DNA of 38,942 nucleotides, taken from positions 1 to 38,942 of the forward strand of contig NZ_LSJY01000108.1 in NCBI RefSeq assembly GCF_001556865.1. Direction: 5' to 3'. Below the pieces are notes generated by a model. The model did not search any database and had not been told where the DNA came from. It saw only the letters and a program-made list of their open reading frames with translations. Position numbers and translations under genes: made by a program. The stretch comes from Sphingobium sp. CCH11-B1 (GTDB lineage Bacteria > Pseudomonadota > Alphaproteobacteria > Sphingomonadales > Sphingomonadaceae). Below are positions 1 through 7,909 of this stretch, piece by piece (within the stretch, counting starts at the first letter, position 1; each line of letters opens with the position of its first letter).

Positions 1-55
1 ATCGGCGCAGAGCGACAGCCTACCTCTGACTGCCGCCAATCTTTGCAACAGAGCC
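1..55. mobile_element. end of an IS6-family-like insertion sequence
   Basis: Bases 41-55 read CTTTGCAACAGAGCC, whose reverse complement GGCTCTGTTGCAAAG matches the terminal inverted repeat I know from IS6-family elements (IS6100 and IS26 type, G-G-C-T/A-C-T-G-T-T-G-C-A-A-A). The repeat points so that the element lies to the left, outside the window. Bases 1-40 would be its subterminal noncoding part. IS6 elements make 8-bp target duplications, so bases 56-63 (AGCCAGAT) would be one copy, but the other end is not visible. No transposase coding is present here. The call rests on about 15 bases plus recollection, so it is moderate. Confidence 0.55.
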
Positions 56-165
56 AGCCAGATAGCCAACATACCGTTGTCCAAAGCGTAAGCCGCCAAG
101 GGAGCGAAGTGAGCGGACTGACGCTCCTCAAAAGGGAGAATAACCCGCCATGTCATTGAAGAAAA

Positions 166-240
<75 letters not shown>

Positions 241-353
241 ACTCTTTTCAATTCCGGGGCGCGATGCGCTGCGGAGGCCGGGCCTATGACCGCCCCGCCG
301 CGCGATGTCAAGGCGGGTTGCGGCCGCGCGCGCATTTTGCTTATGCGGCGAGC

Positions 354-479
354 ATGAGCGAAACCCAGGACGAGAAAAAGGCGAGGCTGGCCCAGGCGTT
401 GCGCGACAATCTTCGCCGCCGCAAGGCTCAGGCGAGAGAGGGCATAGCGCCCCCTCCCGCCCAAAAAGGCAAGGATTAG
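354..479 (+). CDS. conserved small basic protein, 41 residues
   Basis: Encodes a 41-residue protein that begins MSETQDEKKARLAQALRDNL and continues with an Arg/Lys-rich stretch (NLRRRKAQ). It is a short charged amphipathic helix with a proline-rich tail and has no signal peptide or membrane segment. Small proteins of this look are, as I recall, common unnamed genes in sphingomonads; no function is known to me. The frame stays open upstream through the tRNA, so the ATG at 354 is the sensible start, although no strong ribosome site precedes it. It ends 3 bases before the convergent aminopeptidase P stop codon. Confidence 0.6.
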   Translation: MSETQDEKKARLAQALRDNLRRRKAQAREGIAPPPAQKGKD

Positions 480-482
480 GCG

Positions 483-2264
483 TTAGAGCGGAGCGCAGGC
501 AGCCTTCAGCCAGGCAAGCGCCTCATCCTCCAGCTGTGGGCCGACAACCGTAAGGACCGCGGCATGATAGGCGTCGACCCAGGCGCGCTCCTCTGGGCTT
601 AACAGCTCAGTGACGATCAGGGCGCGATCGATGGGGGCAAAGGTCAGCGTCTCGAAGCCGAGCATTTCCTTTTCGGCCCCCTCAATCGCGCGCTCCACGA
701 CCAGCACCAGATTTTCCACCCGGATGCCATATTCGCCAGTCTTGTAGTAGCCTGGCTCGTTGGACAGGATCATGCCGGGCACCAACGGTTCGTCCCCGCC
801 GCCGAAGGTGGCGATGCGCTGCGGTCCTTCATGCACCGACAGGAAGCTGCCGACGCCGTGCCCGGTGCCATGGGCATAATCCAGCCCTTCGGCCCACAGA
901 TACTGACGGGCGAGCACATCGAGCTGACCGCCGCGCGTTCCTTTGGGGAACAGCGCGCGGGCAAGGGCGATATGCCCCTTCAGCACCAGGGTGAAGCGGT
1001 GCTTCATCTCGTTGGTCGGGGTGCCGACCGCGATGGTGCGGGTGACGTCCGTCGTTCCGTCGCGATACTGGCCCCCGGAGTCGACGAGGTAGAGAGTGCC
1101 GGTTTCGATCGGCCGATTGGTGCTTTCCTCCACGCGATAATGGACGACAGCGCCGTTGGGGCCGGCCCCGCTGATCGTGTCGAAGGACAGGTCCTCCAGC
1201 AGTCCCGTATCCTTGCGGAACGCCTCCAGACGATCGGAAGCGGAGAGTTCGGTCAGACCGCCCTTTGGCGCTTCGACCGATATCCAGTGGAGGAAGCGGC
1301 TCAAGGCAGCGCCATCCCTCGCCTGGGCCGCCTTGTGGCCGGCAATTTCCGTATCGTTCTTGACCGCCTTGGGCAGCACGGCAGGATCGCGAAGCGGCAA
1401 TATCTTCGCGCCACCGGCGTCCAGCGCTTCGAAGATCGCGGCAACGGCGCGCTCGGGATCGGCGATCACCGTCTTGCCCCCCAGTTCCGCCAAGGCGTCG
1501 GCAAAGGCGGAGCGGTCATGGACCCGGACGCCATTGCCAAGATGCTTGGCGACTGTCTCGTCCATCTTCTCCGGCGCGACGTAGAGATCGGCGGTGGCGT
1601 CGGCATGAACGATGGCATAGGCCAGCGCGACGGGCGTGCGGTCGACATCCTTGCCGCGGATGTTGAAGGTCCAGGCAATGGAATCGAGCGCGGACAGGAT
1701 CGCGGCATCGGCCTTTTTCGTCGTCAGCCAATCCGCCATCTCGGCCCGTTTCTGCGCTGCGCTTCGCCCGGCGAAACGGTCGTCATGGACCACCAGCCGC
1801 GCGCTGCTCGGCGCCGGGCGGTCCGGCCAGATCGCATCCACCGGATTGGTGTCCACTGCGACCAGATCAGCGCCTTTTTCCGCCAGCGCCTCGCTCGCCT
1901 GCTTCACCCACGCGCGCGTATGGAGCCAGGGATCGTAGCCGATGCGCGCGCCTTGGACCGCATGGTCCTTCAGCCAGGCGGCGATCGACGTCTGGGGCAC
2001 GCTTTCATATTGCCAGTGGGTTCCATCCACCTGCTCGCGCACCTGGAGCGTGTAGCGACCGTCGACGAAGATCGCCGCTTCCTCCGGCAGCACCACGGCG
2101 CTGCCTGCGGATCCCTGAAAGCCCGTCAGCCAGGCGAGCCGCTGGGCGTAGGCGCCGACATATTCGCTCATATGCTCGTCGGTCAGCGGCACCACGAAGC
2201 CGTCGAGCTTCTGGCGCACCAGCTGCGCGCGCAAAGCCATCAGGCGATCTTCATAACTGGACAT
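483..2264 (-). CDS. Xaa-Pro aminopeptidase (aminopeptidase P, M24B), three-domain type
   Basis: A 593-residue metallopeptidase that removes the N-terminal residue from peptides whose second residue is proline. It has no signal peptide, so it acts in the cytoplasm. Two creatinase-like N-terminal domains (about 1-150 and 160-305) precede the M24 'pita-bread' domain. The five metal ligands fall at the spacing of human XPNPEP1: D395, D406, H469, E503 and E517. The length suits the long eukaryote-like form rather than the roughly 440-residue E. coli PepP. The ATG start lies 111 bases from the divergent oligopeptidase B gene, so the two peptidase genes share a promoter region. The 3' end converges on the 41-residue gene. 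Confidence 0.93.
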   Translation of the reverse strand: MSSYEDRLMALRAQLVRQKLDGFVVPLTDEHMSEYVGAYAQRLAWLTGFQGSAGSAVVLPEEAAIFVDGRYTLQVREQVDGTHWQYESVPQTSIAAWLKDHAVQGARIGYDPWLHTRAWVKQASEALAEKGADLVAVDTNPVDAIWPDRPAPSSARLVVHDDRFAGRSAAQKRAEMADWLTTKKADAAILSALDSIAWTFNIRGKDVDRTPVALAYAIVHADATADLYVAPEKMDETVAKHLGNGVRVHDRSAFADALAELGGKTVIADPERAVAAIFEALDAGGAKILPLRDPAVLPKAVKNDTEIAGHKAAQARDGAALSRFLHWISVEAPKGGLTELSASDRLEAFRKDTGLLEDLSFDTISGAGPNGAVVHYRVEESTNRPIETGTLYLVDSGGQYRDGTTDVTRTIAVGTPTNEMKHRFTLVLKGHIALARALFPKGTRGGQLDVLARQYLWAEGLDYAHGTGHGVGSFLSVHEGPQRIATFGGGDEPLVPGMILSNEPGYYKTGEYGIRVENLVLVVERAIEGAEKEMLGFETLTFAPIDRALIVTELLSPEERAWVDAYHAAVLTVVGPQLEDEALAWLKAACAPL

Positions 2265-2375
2265 TGAACTTTCCTTGGATCATTCCGGCCACTTGCACCG
2301 GCCGCAAAGTCGACAACATAGAGGGGCGGGCGCGCTTATGCCAGCGCTCCCCACCGTCTGGACCATGGATAGTTA

Positions 2376-4436
2376 ATGACCGATCAAAGCTCGCCGCCTA
2401 TCGCCGAACGTCGCCCCCACAGCTTTACCCGTCATGGCATCACTGTCGACGATCCCTGGGCATGGCTGCGCGATCCCGGCTATCCGGAGGTCGAGGACAA
2501 GGACGTTCTCGCCTATCTGGAGGCGGAGAACGCCTGGTTCGAAGCGGCGATGGCGGCGCGCAAGCCGCTGGTCGAAAGCCTGTTCCAGGAGATGAAGGGG
2601 CGCATCAAGGAAGATGACAGCTCCGTGCCCCAGAAGGATGGGGACTACATCTATTGGCGAGCGTTCGAGGCCGGCGCCCAATATCGCAAATGGTATCGAA
2701 AACCCGTCGCGGGCGGCGCGGACCAGTTGATCCTCGACGAGCCCGCTCTGGCCGAGGGGCATGACTATTTCCGCCTGGGCGCCATGTCGGTCAGCCCCGA
2801 CGGGCGCTACCTCGCCTACGCGATCGACACTGACGGATCGGAACGGTTCGAAGCCCGGATCAAGGACCTGACCACAGGAGAGATCCTGACCGAAGTCATC
2901 CCCGACACGCTGTCGTCGCTGGTCTGGACGTCCGACAGCAAGGGGCTGCTCTACGGCCTGGCCAACGAAAATTGGCGGACGGACAATGCGCGGCTGCACT
3001 GGCTGGGCCAGGATGTCGCAAGCGACGTCGAACTGTTTCATGAGGATGACGAGGGTTTCCGCGTTTCGATCGGCCTCACCTCCTCGGAAAAATGGATCGT
3101 GATCGCGACCGGCGACCATGTGACCAGCGAAGCCTGGCTGGTGCCCGCCGACGATCCGACCGCAACCCCGCTGCTCGTCGCCCGGCGGCAGCCAGGCCGC
3201 GAATATGATGTCGATGAACATGAAGGCACGCTCTACATCCGCACCAACGACATCCATCCCAACTTCCGGCTGGTGAAGGCGTCGCTCGACGCGCCCGACC
3301 GATGGGAGGAGGTGATCGCGCCCGACGCGCATTTTTACCTGACCGACTTCACCCTGTTCAAGGGCTTCTACGTCACCGAAGGGCGGCAGGACGGGCTCGA
3401 CCAGATCGAGCTGCGTGATTATGCGACGCACGGAGCGAAGCGCATTCCCTTCCCGGAGGCGAGCTATTCGGCGAGCCTTGACGACAATCCCGAATATGAC
3501 GTGACCAAGCTCCGCATCGGCTATGAGTCGATGGTCACCCCGGACACCATCTACGACTATCATCTGGAAACCGGCGCGCTTGAAGAGCTCAAGGTCCAGG
3601 AGATCCCCTCGGGCTATGACGCGAGCCGCTACGCGACGGAGCGGCTGATGATCCCGGCGCGGGACGGGACGGAGATACCCGTGTCGATCGTCTATCCGAA
3701 GGATTTGGCGCGTGACGGCAGCGCGCCGCTCCATCTCTACGGCTATGGCGCCTACGGTATCGCGATGGAGCCGGGCTTTTCGACCAGCCGGCTCTCGCTG
3801 CTCGACCGTGGCTTCGCGTTCGCGCTCGCGCATATCCGGGGCGGCGACGATCTGGGCCAGCAATGGTATCTTGATGGGAAGCTCGACAAGCGCGCCAACA
3901 CCTTCACCGACTTCGTCGATGTGGCAAAGGGGCTGATCGAGCGCGGCTATACCGCCAAGGGCCGGATCAGCATTTCGGGCGGATCGGCGGGCGGCGAACT
4001 GATGGGCGCGGTCATCAACTCCGATCCCGATCTTTGGGGCGCGGTCGTCGCGCATGTCCCCTTCGTCGATGTGCTCAATACCATGCTGGACGAAAGCCTG
4101 CCGCTGACGCCGGGCGAATGGCCCGAATGGGGCAATCCGATCGAGGACGAGGCAGCGTTCCGCACCATCCTGTCCTACGACCCCTATAGCAATGTCACCG
4201 CGCAGGATTATCCGCCGCTGCTGGTGACAGCCGGACTCAACGATCCGCGGGTCACCTATTGGGAGCCGGCCAAATGGGTGGCGAAACTGCGCGCGGCCAA
4301 GACGGACGGCAACATGCTGCTGCTCAAGACCAATATGGGTGCCGGGCATGGCGGAAAGTCCGGACGCTTTGAAAGCCTGCGCGAAACGGCCGAGGAATTC
4401 GCGTTCATCCTGTGGCAATTGGGCATGGCCAGCTGA
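2376..4436 (+). CDS. ptrB: oligopeptidase B (protease II, S9A)
   Basis: A 686-residue serine oligopeptidase that cuts short peptides after Arg or Lys. No signal peptide is seen, so it is cytosolic. The N-terminal half (about 70-420) is the seven-bladed propeller that limits substrate size, and the C-terminal part is the alpha/beta-hydrolase domain. The catalytic triad is visible: S537 in GGSAGGEL, D623 in LNDPRV and H658 in GAGHGGKSG. These match E. coli OpdB positions to within about six residues. The stop codon overlaps the start of the thioesterase gene by one base (TGATG), so the two are translationally coupled. It is divergent from aminopeptidase P, which supports a shared peptide-turnover role. 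Confidence 0.93.
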   Translation: MTDQSSPPIAERRPHSFTRHGITVDDPWAWLRDPGYPEVEDKDVLAYLEAENAWFEAAMAARKPLVESLFQEMKGRIKEDDSSVPQKDGDYIYWRAFEAGAQYRKWYRKPVAGGADQLILDEPALAEGHDYFRLGAMSVSPDGRYLAYAIDTDGSERFEARIKDLTTGEILTEVIPDTLSSLVWTSDSKGLLYGLANENWRTDNARLHWLGQDVASDVELFHEDDEGFRVSIGLTSSEKWIVIATGDHVTSEAWLVPADDPTATPLLVARRQPGREYDVDEHEGTLYIRTNDIHPNFRLVKASLDAPDRWEEVIAPDAHFYLTDFTLFKGFYVTEGRQDGLDQIELRDYATHGAKRIPFPEASYSASLDDNPEYDVTKLRIGYESMVTPDTIYDYHLETGALEELKVQEIPSGYDASRYATERLMIPARDGTEIPVSIVYPKDLARDGSAPLHLYGYGAYGIAMEPGFSTSRLSLLDRGFAFALAHIRGGDDLGQQWYLDGKLDKRANTFTDFVDVAKGLIERGYTAKGRISISGGSAGGELMGAVINSDPDLWGAVVAHVPFVDVLNTMLDESLPLTPGEWPEWGNPIEDEAAFRTILSYDPYSNVTAQDYPPLLVTAGLNDPRVTYWEPAKWVAKLRAAKTDGNMLLLKTNMGAGHGGKSGRFESLRETAEEFAFILWQLGMAS

Positions 4437-4837
4437 TGGCCTTTTCCTTCGCCCGGCAGATTACCGCGCGCCCCGAGCATATCGACGTGCTTGGCCATGT
4501 GAACAATGCGGTCTGGGTGCAATGGATGGAGCAGATATCGGTCGAGCACTGGATGCAGGACGCCGATCCGGCTCATGTCGAAGCCTATATCTGGGTCGTG
4601 ACGCGGCATGAAATCGACTATCGCGGCAATGTGACGGCGGGAGAGACGGTGACCGGCCGCACCTGGATACCCGATCCGCCGCGCGGTGCGCGGTTCGACC
4701 GGATGATCGAATTCACCGGGCCGGACGGCAAGGTGAAAGTGTCCGCGCGCTCGACCTGGGCGATGATCGACAAGGAAAGCGGGCGATTGACGCGTATTCC
4801 TCCTGATGTGGCAGCGCCCTTTCTGAACCTCGGTTAA
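4436..4837 (+). CDS. acyl-CoA thioesterase, YbgC/FadM-type hotdog fold
   Basis: A 133-residue single hotdog-domain protein. The N-terminal motif H-I-D-V-L-G-H-V-N-N (about residues 16-25) is the catalytic and substrate-binding signature of the 4-hydroxybenzoyl-CoA thioesterase/YbgC/FadM group, with the Asp as the usual catalytic residue. It is expected to hydrolyse an acyl-CoA in the cytoplasm; the acyl group cannot be told from sequence. An in-frame ATG 24 bases upstream exists, but the ATG at 4436 overlaps the oligopeptidase B stop and gives a normal family N terminus. Its coupling to a peptidase gene has no obvious metabolic reason. Confidence 0.85.
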   Translation: MAFSFARQITARPEHIDVLGHVNNAVWVQWMEQISVEHWMQDADPAHVEAYIWVVTRHEIDYRGNVTAGETVTGRTWIPDPPRGARFDRMIEFTGPDGKVKVSARSTWAMIDKESGRLTRIPPDVAAPFLNLG

Positions 4838-4860
4838 AACGCCTTGGTACTGATGCGCGG

Positions 4861-4892
4861 ACGCCCTTCCTGCCCTGTCGTCAGGAGGGCGT
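4861..4892. terminator. hairpin between convergent thioesterase and ABC genes
   Basis: ACGCCCTTCCTG (4861-4872) pairs with CAGGAGGGCGT (4882-4892) with one bulged T and a 9-base loop. It overlaps the last codons of the minus-strand ABC gene. No T-run follows on either strand, so it may slow transcription in both directions rather than act as a classic intrinsic terminator. Confidence 0.4.
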
Positions 4893-6737
4893 CACGACGT
4901 CGAACATGTCTTCTATCCCCGCCTCGCTCCGCATGTCGGCCCGTTCCGCCGCCTGGCGCGCCCACATGGCGGCGTAGAGACCATCGGCCCGCACCAGATC
5001 CGCATGACGGCCGCGCTCGACGATCCGCCCCTGATCCAGCACGATGATCTCGTCCGCGTCCACGACGGTGGACAGGCGATGCGCGACCACCAAGGTCGTC
5101 CGTTTCCGGCTGATGTCACGCAGCACCGTCTGGATTTCGGTTTCGGTGCGGCTGTCCAAGGCGCTGGTGGCTTCGTCCAGCACCAGCACCGGCGGGTCTT
5201 TGAGCAAGGTGCGGGCGATGGCGACGCGCTGCTTCTCGCCGCCCGAAAGCTTGAGGCCCCGTTCGCCCACGCGCGTGTCATACCCCTGCGGCAGGCTCAT
5301 GATGAAGTCGTGGATCTGCGCCGCCCGCGCCGCCGCCTCGATCTCCTGCTGGGTCGCGCCCTGCCGGCCATAAGCGATGTTGTAGCCGACCGTGTCGTTG
5401 AACAGCACCATATCCTGCGGCACGATGCCGATGGCGGCGCGCAGCGACGCTTGGGTCACGCCAGCGATATCCTGCCCGTCGATCGTCACCCGGCCGCCCT
5501 GGATGTCGTAGAAGCGGAACAGGATGCGGGCGATGGTGGACTTGCCAGCGCCCGACGGGCCGACGATGGCCAGCGTCCTGCCAGCAGGCACCGCGAAGCT
5601 GACGCCGTGGAGGATTTCCCGTTCGGGATCGTAGCCGAAATGCACATCCTCGAACCGCACCGCGCCGCCTGACACCTTGAGCGCGGGCGCGCCGGGCAGG
5701 TCGGCGATCTCCGCCTGGGTATCAATGAGCTTGTACATCGCCTCCATGTCGATGAGGCCCTGGCGGATGGTGCGATAGACCATGCCGAGGAGGTCGAGCG
5801 GTCGGAAAAGCTGGGAGAGCAGCGTGTTCACCAGCACCACGTCGCCGGTCGAGAATTGCCCCCGGCTCCAGCCCCAGACGGTATAGGCCATCGCGCCCGC
5901 CATCATCAGGTTGGTGATGAGCGACTGGCCGATATTGAGCCAGGCAAGGCTGTTCTCGCTCTTGACCGCCGCCTGCGCGTAGCGGCGCATTGCGGTGCCG
6001 TAGCGATCCGCCTCCCGCTGTTCCGCGCCGAAATATTTGACCGTTTCGAAGTTCAGCAGGCTGTCGACCGCATGGGCGACGGCATTGGTGTCCATGTCCA
6101 CCATGTCGCGGCGCAGCTGGTTGCGCCATTCGGTGACGGTGCGGGTGAACCAGATGTAGGCGGCCACCATCGCCAGCGTGGCAATGACGATCTCTACCCC
6201 GAACTTCACGAGGAAGATGGCGCAGACCGCGACCAGTTCCAGCACCGTGGGTGCGATGTTGAAGAGCAGGAAATAGAGCATCGTGTCGATGCTCTTCGTG
6301 CCGCGCTCGACGATCTTCGTGACTGCGCCGGTGCGCCGGTCGAGATGGAAGCGCAGCGACAGGCGGTGGAGGTGGACGAAGACGTCGTTCGACAGGCGGC
6401 GGCCGGCTTCCTGCCCCACCCTTTCGAAGATGGCGTTGCGGAGGTTGTCGAAGAGGACGCCGCCGAAGCGCGCCCCGGCATAGGCGGCGACCAGCGCCAT
6501 GGCGAGGCCGGCAGCGGGTTCCAGACCCGGCGCCATCCGGTCCACCGCGCCCTTGTAGGCGAAGGGCATGAGGAGCGTCACCGTCTTCGCCAGCACAACG
6601 AAGACCATGGCCAGCGTGACCCGGCGGCGCAGCGCCGGGGCGTCCGCCGGCCAGAGATAGGGCAGGAAGCGGCGAAGCGTCTGCCAGACTGGCGGCAACG
6701 GCGTGGCATCGGGAGAGGAAGGCGGCATCGGCCCCAT
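4881..6737 (-). CDS. ATM1-type ABC exporter (fused membrane and ATPase domains)
   Basis: A 618-residue half-transporter with six transmembrane helices (about residues 35-330), then a nucleotide-binding domain with Walker A GPSGAGKST (393-401), signature LSGGE (497-501), Walker B LVLDE (518-522) and the switch His (H553). It resembles the mitochondrial ATM1/HMT1 group, which in Novosphingobium exports glutathione-bound metals. It should homodimerise in the inner membrane and move glutathione conjugates or a sulfur/Fe-S precursor outward. The frame stays open for 50 more codons to a TTG at 6887, but the ATG at 6737 gives the normal family N terminus. It is convergent with the thioesterase gene. 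Confidence 0.88.
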   Translation of the reverse strand: MGPMPPSSPDATPLPPVWQTLRRFLPYLWPADAPALRRRVTLAMVFVVLAKTVTLLMPFAYKGAVDRMAPGLEPAAGLAMALVAAYAGARFGGVLFDNLRNAIFERVGQEAGRRLSNDVFVHLHRLSLRFHLDRRTGAVTKIVERGTKSIDTMLYFLLFNIAPTVLELVAVCAIFLVKFGVEIVIATLAMVAAYIWFTRTVTEWRNQLRRDMVDMDTNAVAHAVDSLLNFETVKYFGAEQREADRYGTAMRRYAQAAVKSENSLAWLNIGQSLITNLMMAGAMAYTVWGWSRGQFSTGDVVLVNTLLSQLFRPLDLLGMVYRTIRQGLIDMEAMYKLIDTQAEIADLPGAPALKVSGGAVRFEDVHFGYDPEREILHGVSFAVPAGRTLAIVGPSGAGKSTIARILFRFYDIQGGRVTIDGQDIAGVTQASLRAAIGIVPQDMVLFNDTVGYNIAYGRQGATQQEIEAAARAAQIHDFIMSLPQGYDTRVGERGLKLSGGEKQRVAIARTLLKDPPVLVLDEATSALDSRTETEIQTVLRDISRKRTTLVVAHRLSTVVDADEIIVLDQGRIVERGRHADLVRADGLYAAMWARQAAERADMRSEAGIEDMFDVVTPS

Positions 6738-6902
6738 GTAGGGATTTGCGTCGTCCGTTACAGCAGCGTTTTTAAGGAAGCGCGACAAGGCCGATGCGGA
6801 TTTCCTGCGAAGTTCACACCGTTGTGCACGCATTTCCGCCGAAAACACCTGCTTCGCGTCCGCGACGCGCTCGCCACGCCTCACCAACGCGCTCGCGAAG
6901 CC

Positions 6903-7214
6903 TCATCGAAGCGTCCCGTCCTTCCTGCATCGCTCGACGATGGCGGCCGCCATGGCCTCCTGCGCGAGCGGATGGGCGCGGTAATAGTCGTGTATCCGCA
7001 GCGCCTCGTCCCAATTGGCGTCGAATTCCGTGCCTTTGAGGCGGCCGCGCAAGCGATGCGCGCTGGATGGCGACATGCCGACGGCACGCGCGGCGGCGCG
7101 CACGCTGCCCGTCTGCATCAGCGCGGCGACGAACCGGGCCTGGAGGGCGGGCGTCCAATGGCCGCGTTTGGCGGACCGGGGACGGGGCGGATTGGGGGAT
7201 GGGGTCTGTTCCAT
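6903..7214 (-). CDS. small helix-turn-helix protein of unknown function
   Basis: A 103-residue basic protein. The segment GSVRAAARAVGMSPSSAHRL (about 36-55) is a clear helix-turn-helix of the kind found in transposase-like and phage small-terminase N termini. A charged C-terminal part containing FDANWDEALRIHDYYRAHP follows. There is no catalytic domain, so it probably binds DNA as a small regulator or is the surviving DNA-binding piece of a larger family. It lies 39 bases downstream of the Doc toxin gene on the same strand and could be co-transcribed with the toxin-antitoxin pair. ATG start at 7214. Confidence 0.7.
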   Translation of the reverse strand: MEQTPSPNPPRPRSAKRGHWTPALQARFVAALMQTGSVRAAARAVGMSPSSAHRLRGRLKGTEFDANWDEALRIHDYYRAHPLAQEAMAAAIVERCRKDGTLR

Positions 7215-7253
7215 CCAACAGGGTGGATCAGAAGAGACGCGAATAGGAAAGGG

Positions 7254-7646
7254 TCAGGGGACCAGATGCCGGCGGAACCAGTCGGCAAGTTCTTCTTCGG
7301 AGAGGGTGCCGGCGGCGAGTTCGAGGAAGGCGACCACCAGTTCGGCGTCGGTTGCGGTAAGGCTAAAGCCGTTCAGCAACAGGAAGGTTTCGCTGACCAC
7401 CGCCGCGATTCGCTTGTTGCCGTCGACAAAGGGATGGTTGCGTGCGAGGCCGTATGCATAGGCGGCAGCCAGCGCCGCAGCGTCGGGATCGCCATAATGG
7501 GCAAGCTGCTGCGGGCGCGCCATGGCGCTTTCGAACAGGCCCTTGTCGCGCAGCGCGTCGCCACCACCGCCATGTTCGGCAATCTGTTCGGCATGGGCGG
7601 CCAAGGCGACGGCCGGCGTCACCCACACCCAATCTTCCTGCGCCAT
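7254..7646 (-). CDS. Doc-type (death-on-curing) Fic-fold toxin
   Basis: A 130-residue all-helical Fic/Doc protein. The active-site motif is HPFVDGNKR (H71 to R79). The Lys where true Fic AMP-transferases have Gly is the mark of Doc proteins, whose phage P1 member phosphorylates elongation factor Tu and stops translation. The start codon overlaps the last base of the antitoxin stop (TAATG), so toxin translation depends on antitoxin translation. The partner is an AbrB/MazE-fold protein rather than the Phd of P1. All active-site residues are present, so the toxin looks intact. Inference: a functional toxin-antitoxin module. Confidence 0.9.
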   Translation of the reverse strand: MAQEDWVWVTPAVALAAHAEQIAEHGGGGDALRDKGLFESAMARPQQLAHYGDPDAAALAAAYAYGLARNHPFVDGNKRIAAVVSETFLLLNGFSLTATDAELVVAFLELAAGTLSEEELADWFRRHLVP

Positions 7647-7873
7647 TATTTGGCCAGTTCGCGCAGCGCCCGCTTGCGCCGCGCCATGACTTCGCGCGCA
7701 ACCGCCATCTGCGCGTCAAAGTCCGGCTCGGCGGCAGAAAGCTCCACGCCGCGTGGGGTGAGGACGACGGAGAGGGTATCGCCGGTGGCGGCGTTAAGAT
7801 GCGCCAGCAGCTCCTTGGGCAGGATGACACCCGCGCTGTTGCCGATCTTCGTGATCTTGAGGGGCATGTTCAT
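7646..7873 (-). CDS. AbrB/MazE-family antitoxin
   Basis: A 75-residue protein. Its N-terminal part (PLKITKIGNSAGVILPKELL, residues 4-23) is the swapped-hairpin AbrB/MazE DNA-binding fold. The charged C-terminal tail (about 45-75, AEPDFDAQMAVAREVMARRK) is the likely toxin-neutralising segment. It should bind its own promoter and the Doc toxin. The frame continues upstream to a TTG, but the ATG at 7873 gives the normal family start, and a strong promoter sits only 7 bases before it. A second ATG follows two codons later. Confidence 0.9.
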   Translation of the reverse strand: MNMPLKITKIGNSAGVILPKELLAHLNAATGDTLSVVLTPRGVELSAAEPDFDAQMAVAREVMARRKRALRELAK

Positions 7874-7880
7874 ACGCGGG

Positions 7881-7909
7881 TTATAACAGGCTCGACTCCG
7901 ACAAGTCAA
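7881..7909 (-). promoter_or_regulatory. sigma70-type promoter of the AbrB-Doc operon
   Basis: On the minus strand a -35 box TTGACT (7909-7904) is followed by a 17-base spacer and a -10 box TTATAA (7886-7881). The start codon follows 7 bases later, so transcription should begin at or next to the ATG and the antitoxin mRNA would be leaderless. The -10 box sits inside the 8-bp palindrome GTTATAAC (7880-7887). An inverted repeat GACT-N6-AGTC (7894-7907) overlaps the spacer and -35 box. Both are candidate antitoxin operators. The -35 box overlaps the stop codon of the upstream gene. Confidence 0.65.

Noticed and set aside
2373..4418. 681-codon minus-strand open frame under oligopeptidase B
   Set aside because: Almost the full mirror of ptrB; composition is that of an antisense shadow and the triad residues are on the plus strand.
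5856..7886. 676-codon plus-strand open frame across the ABC exporter and toxin-antitoxin genes
   Set aside because: It spans several well-supported minus-strand genes and has no domain of its own.
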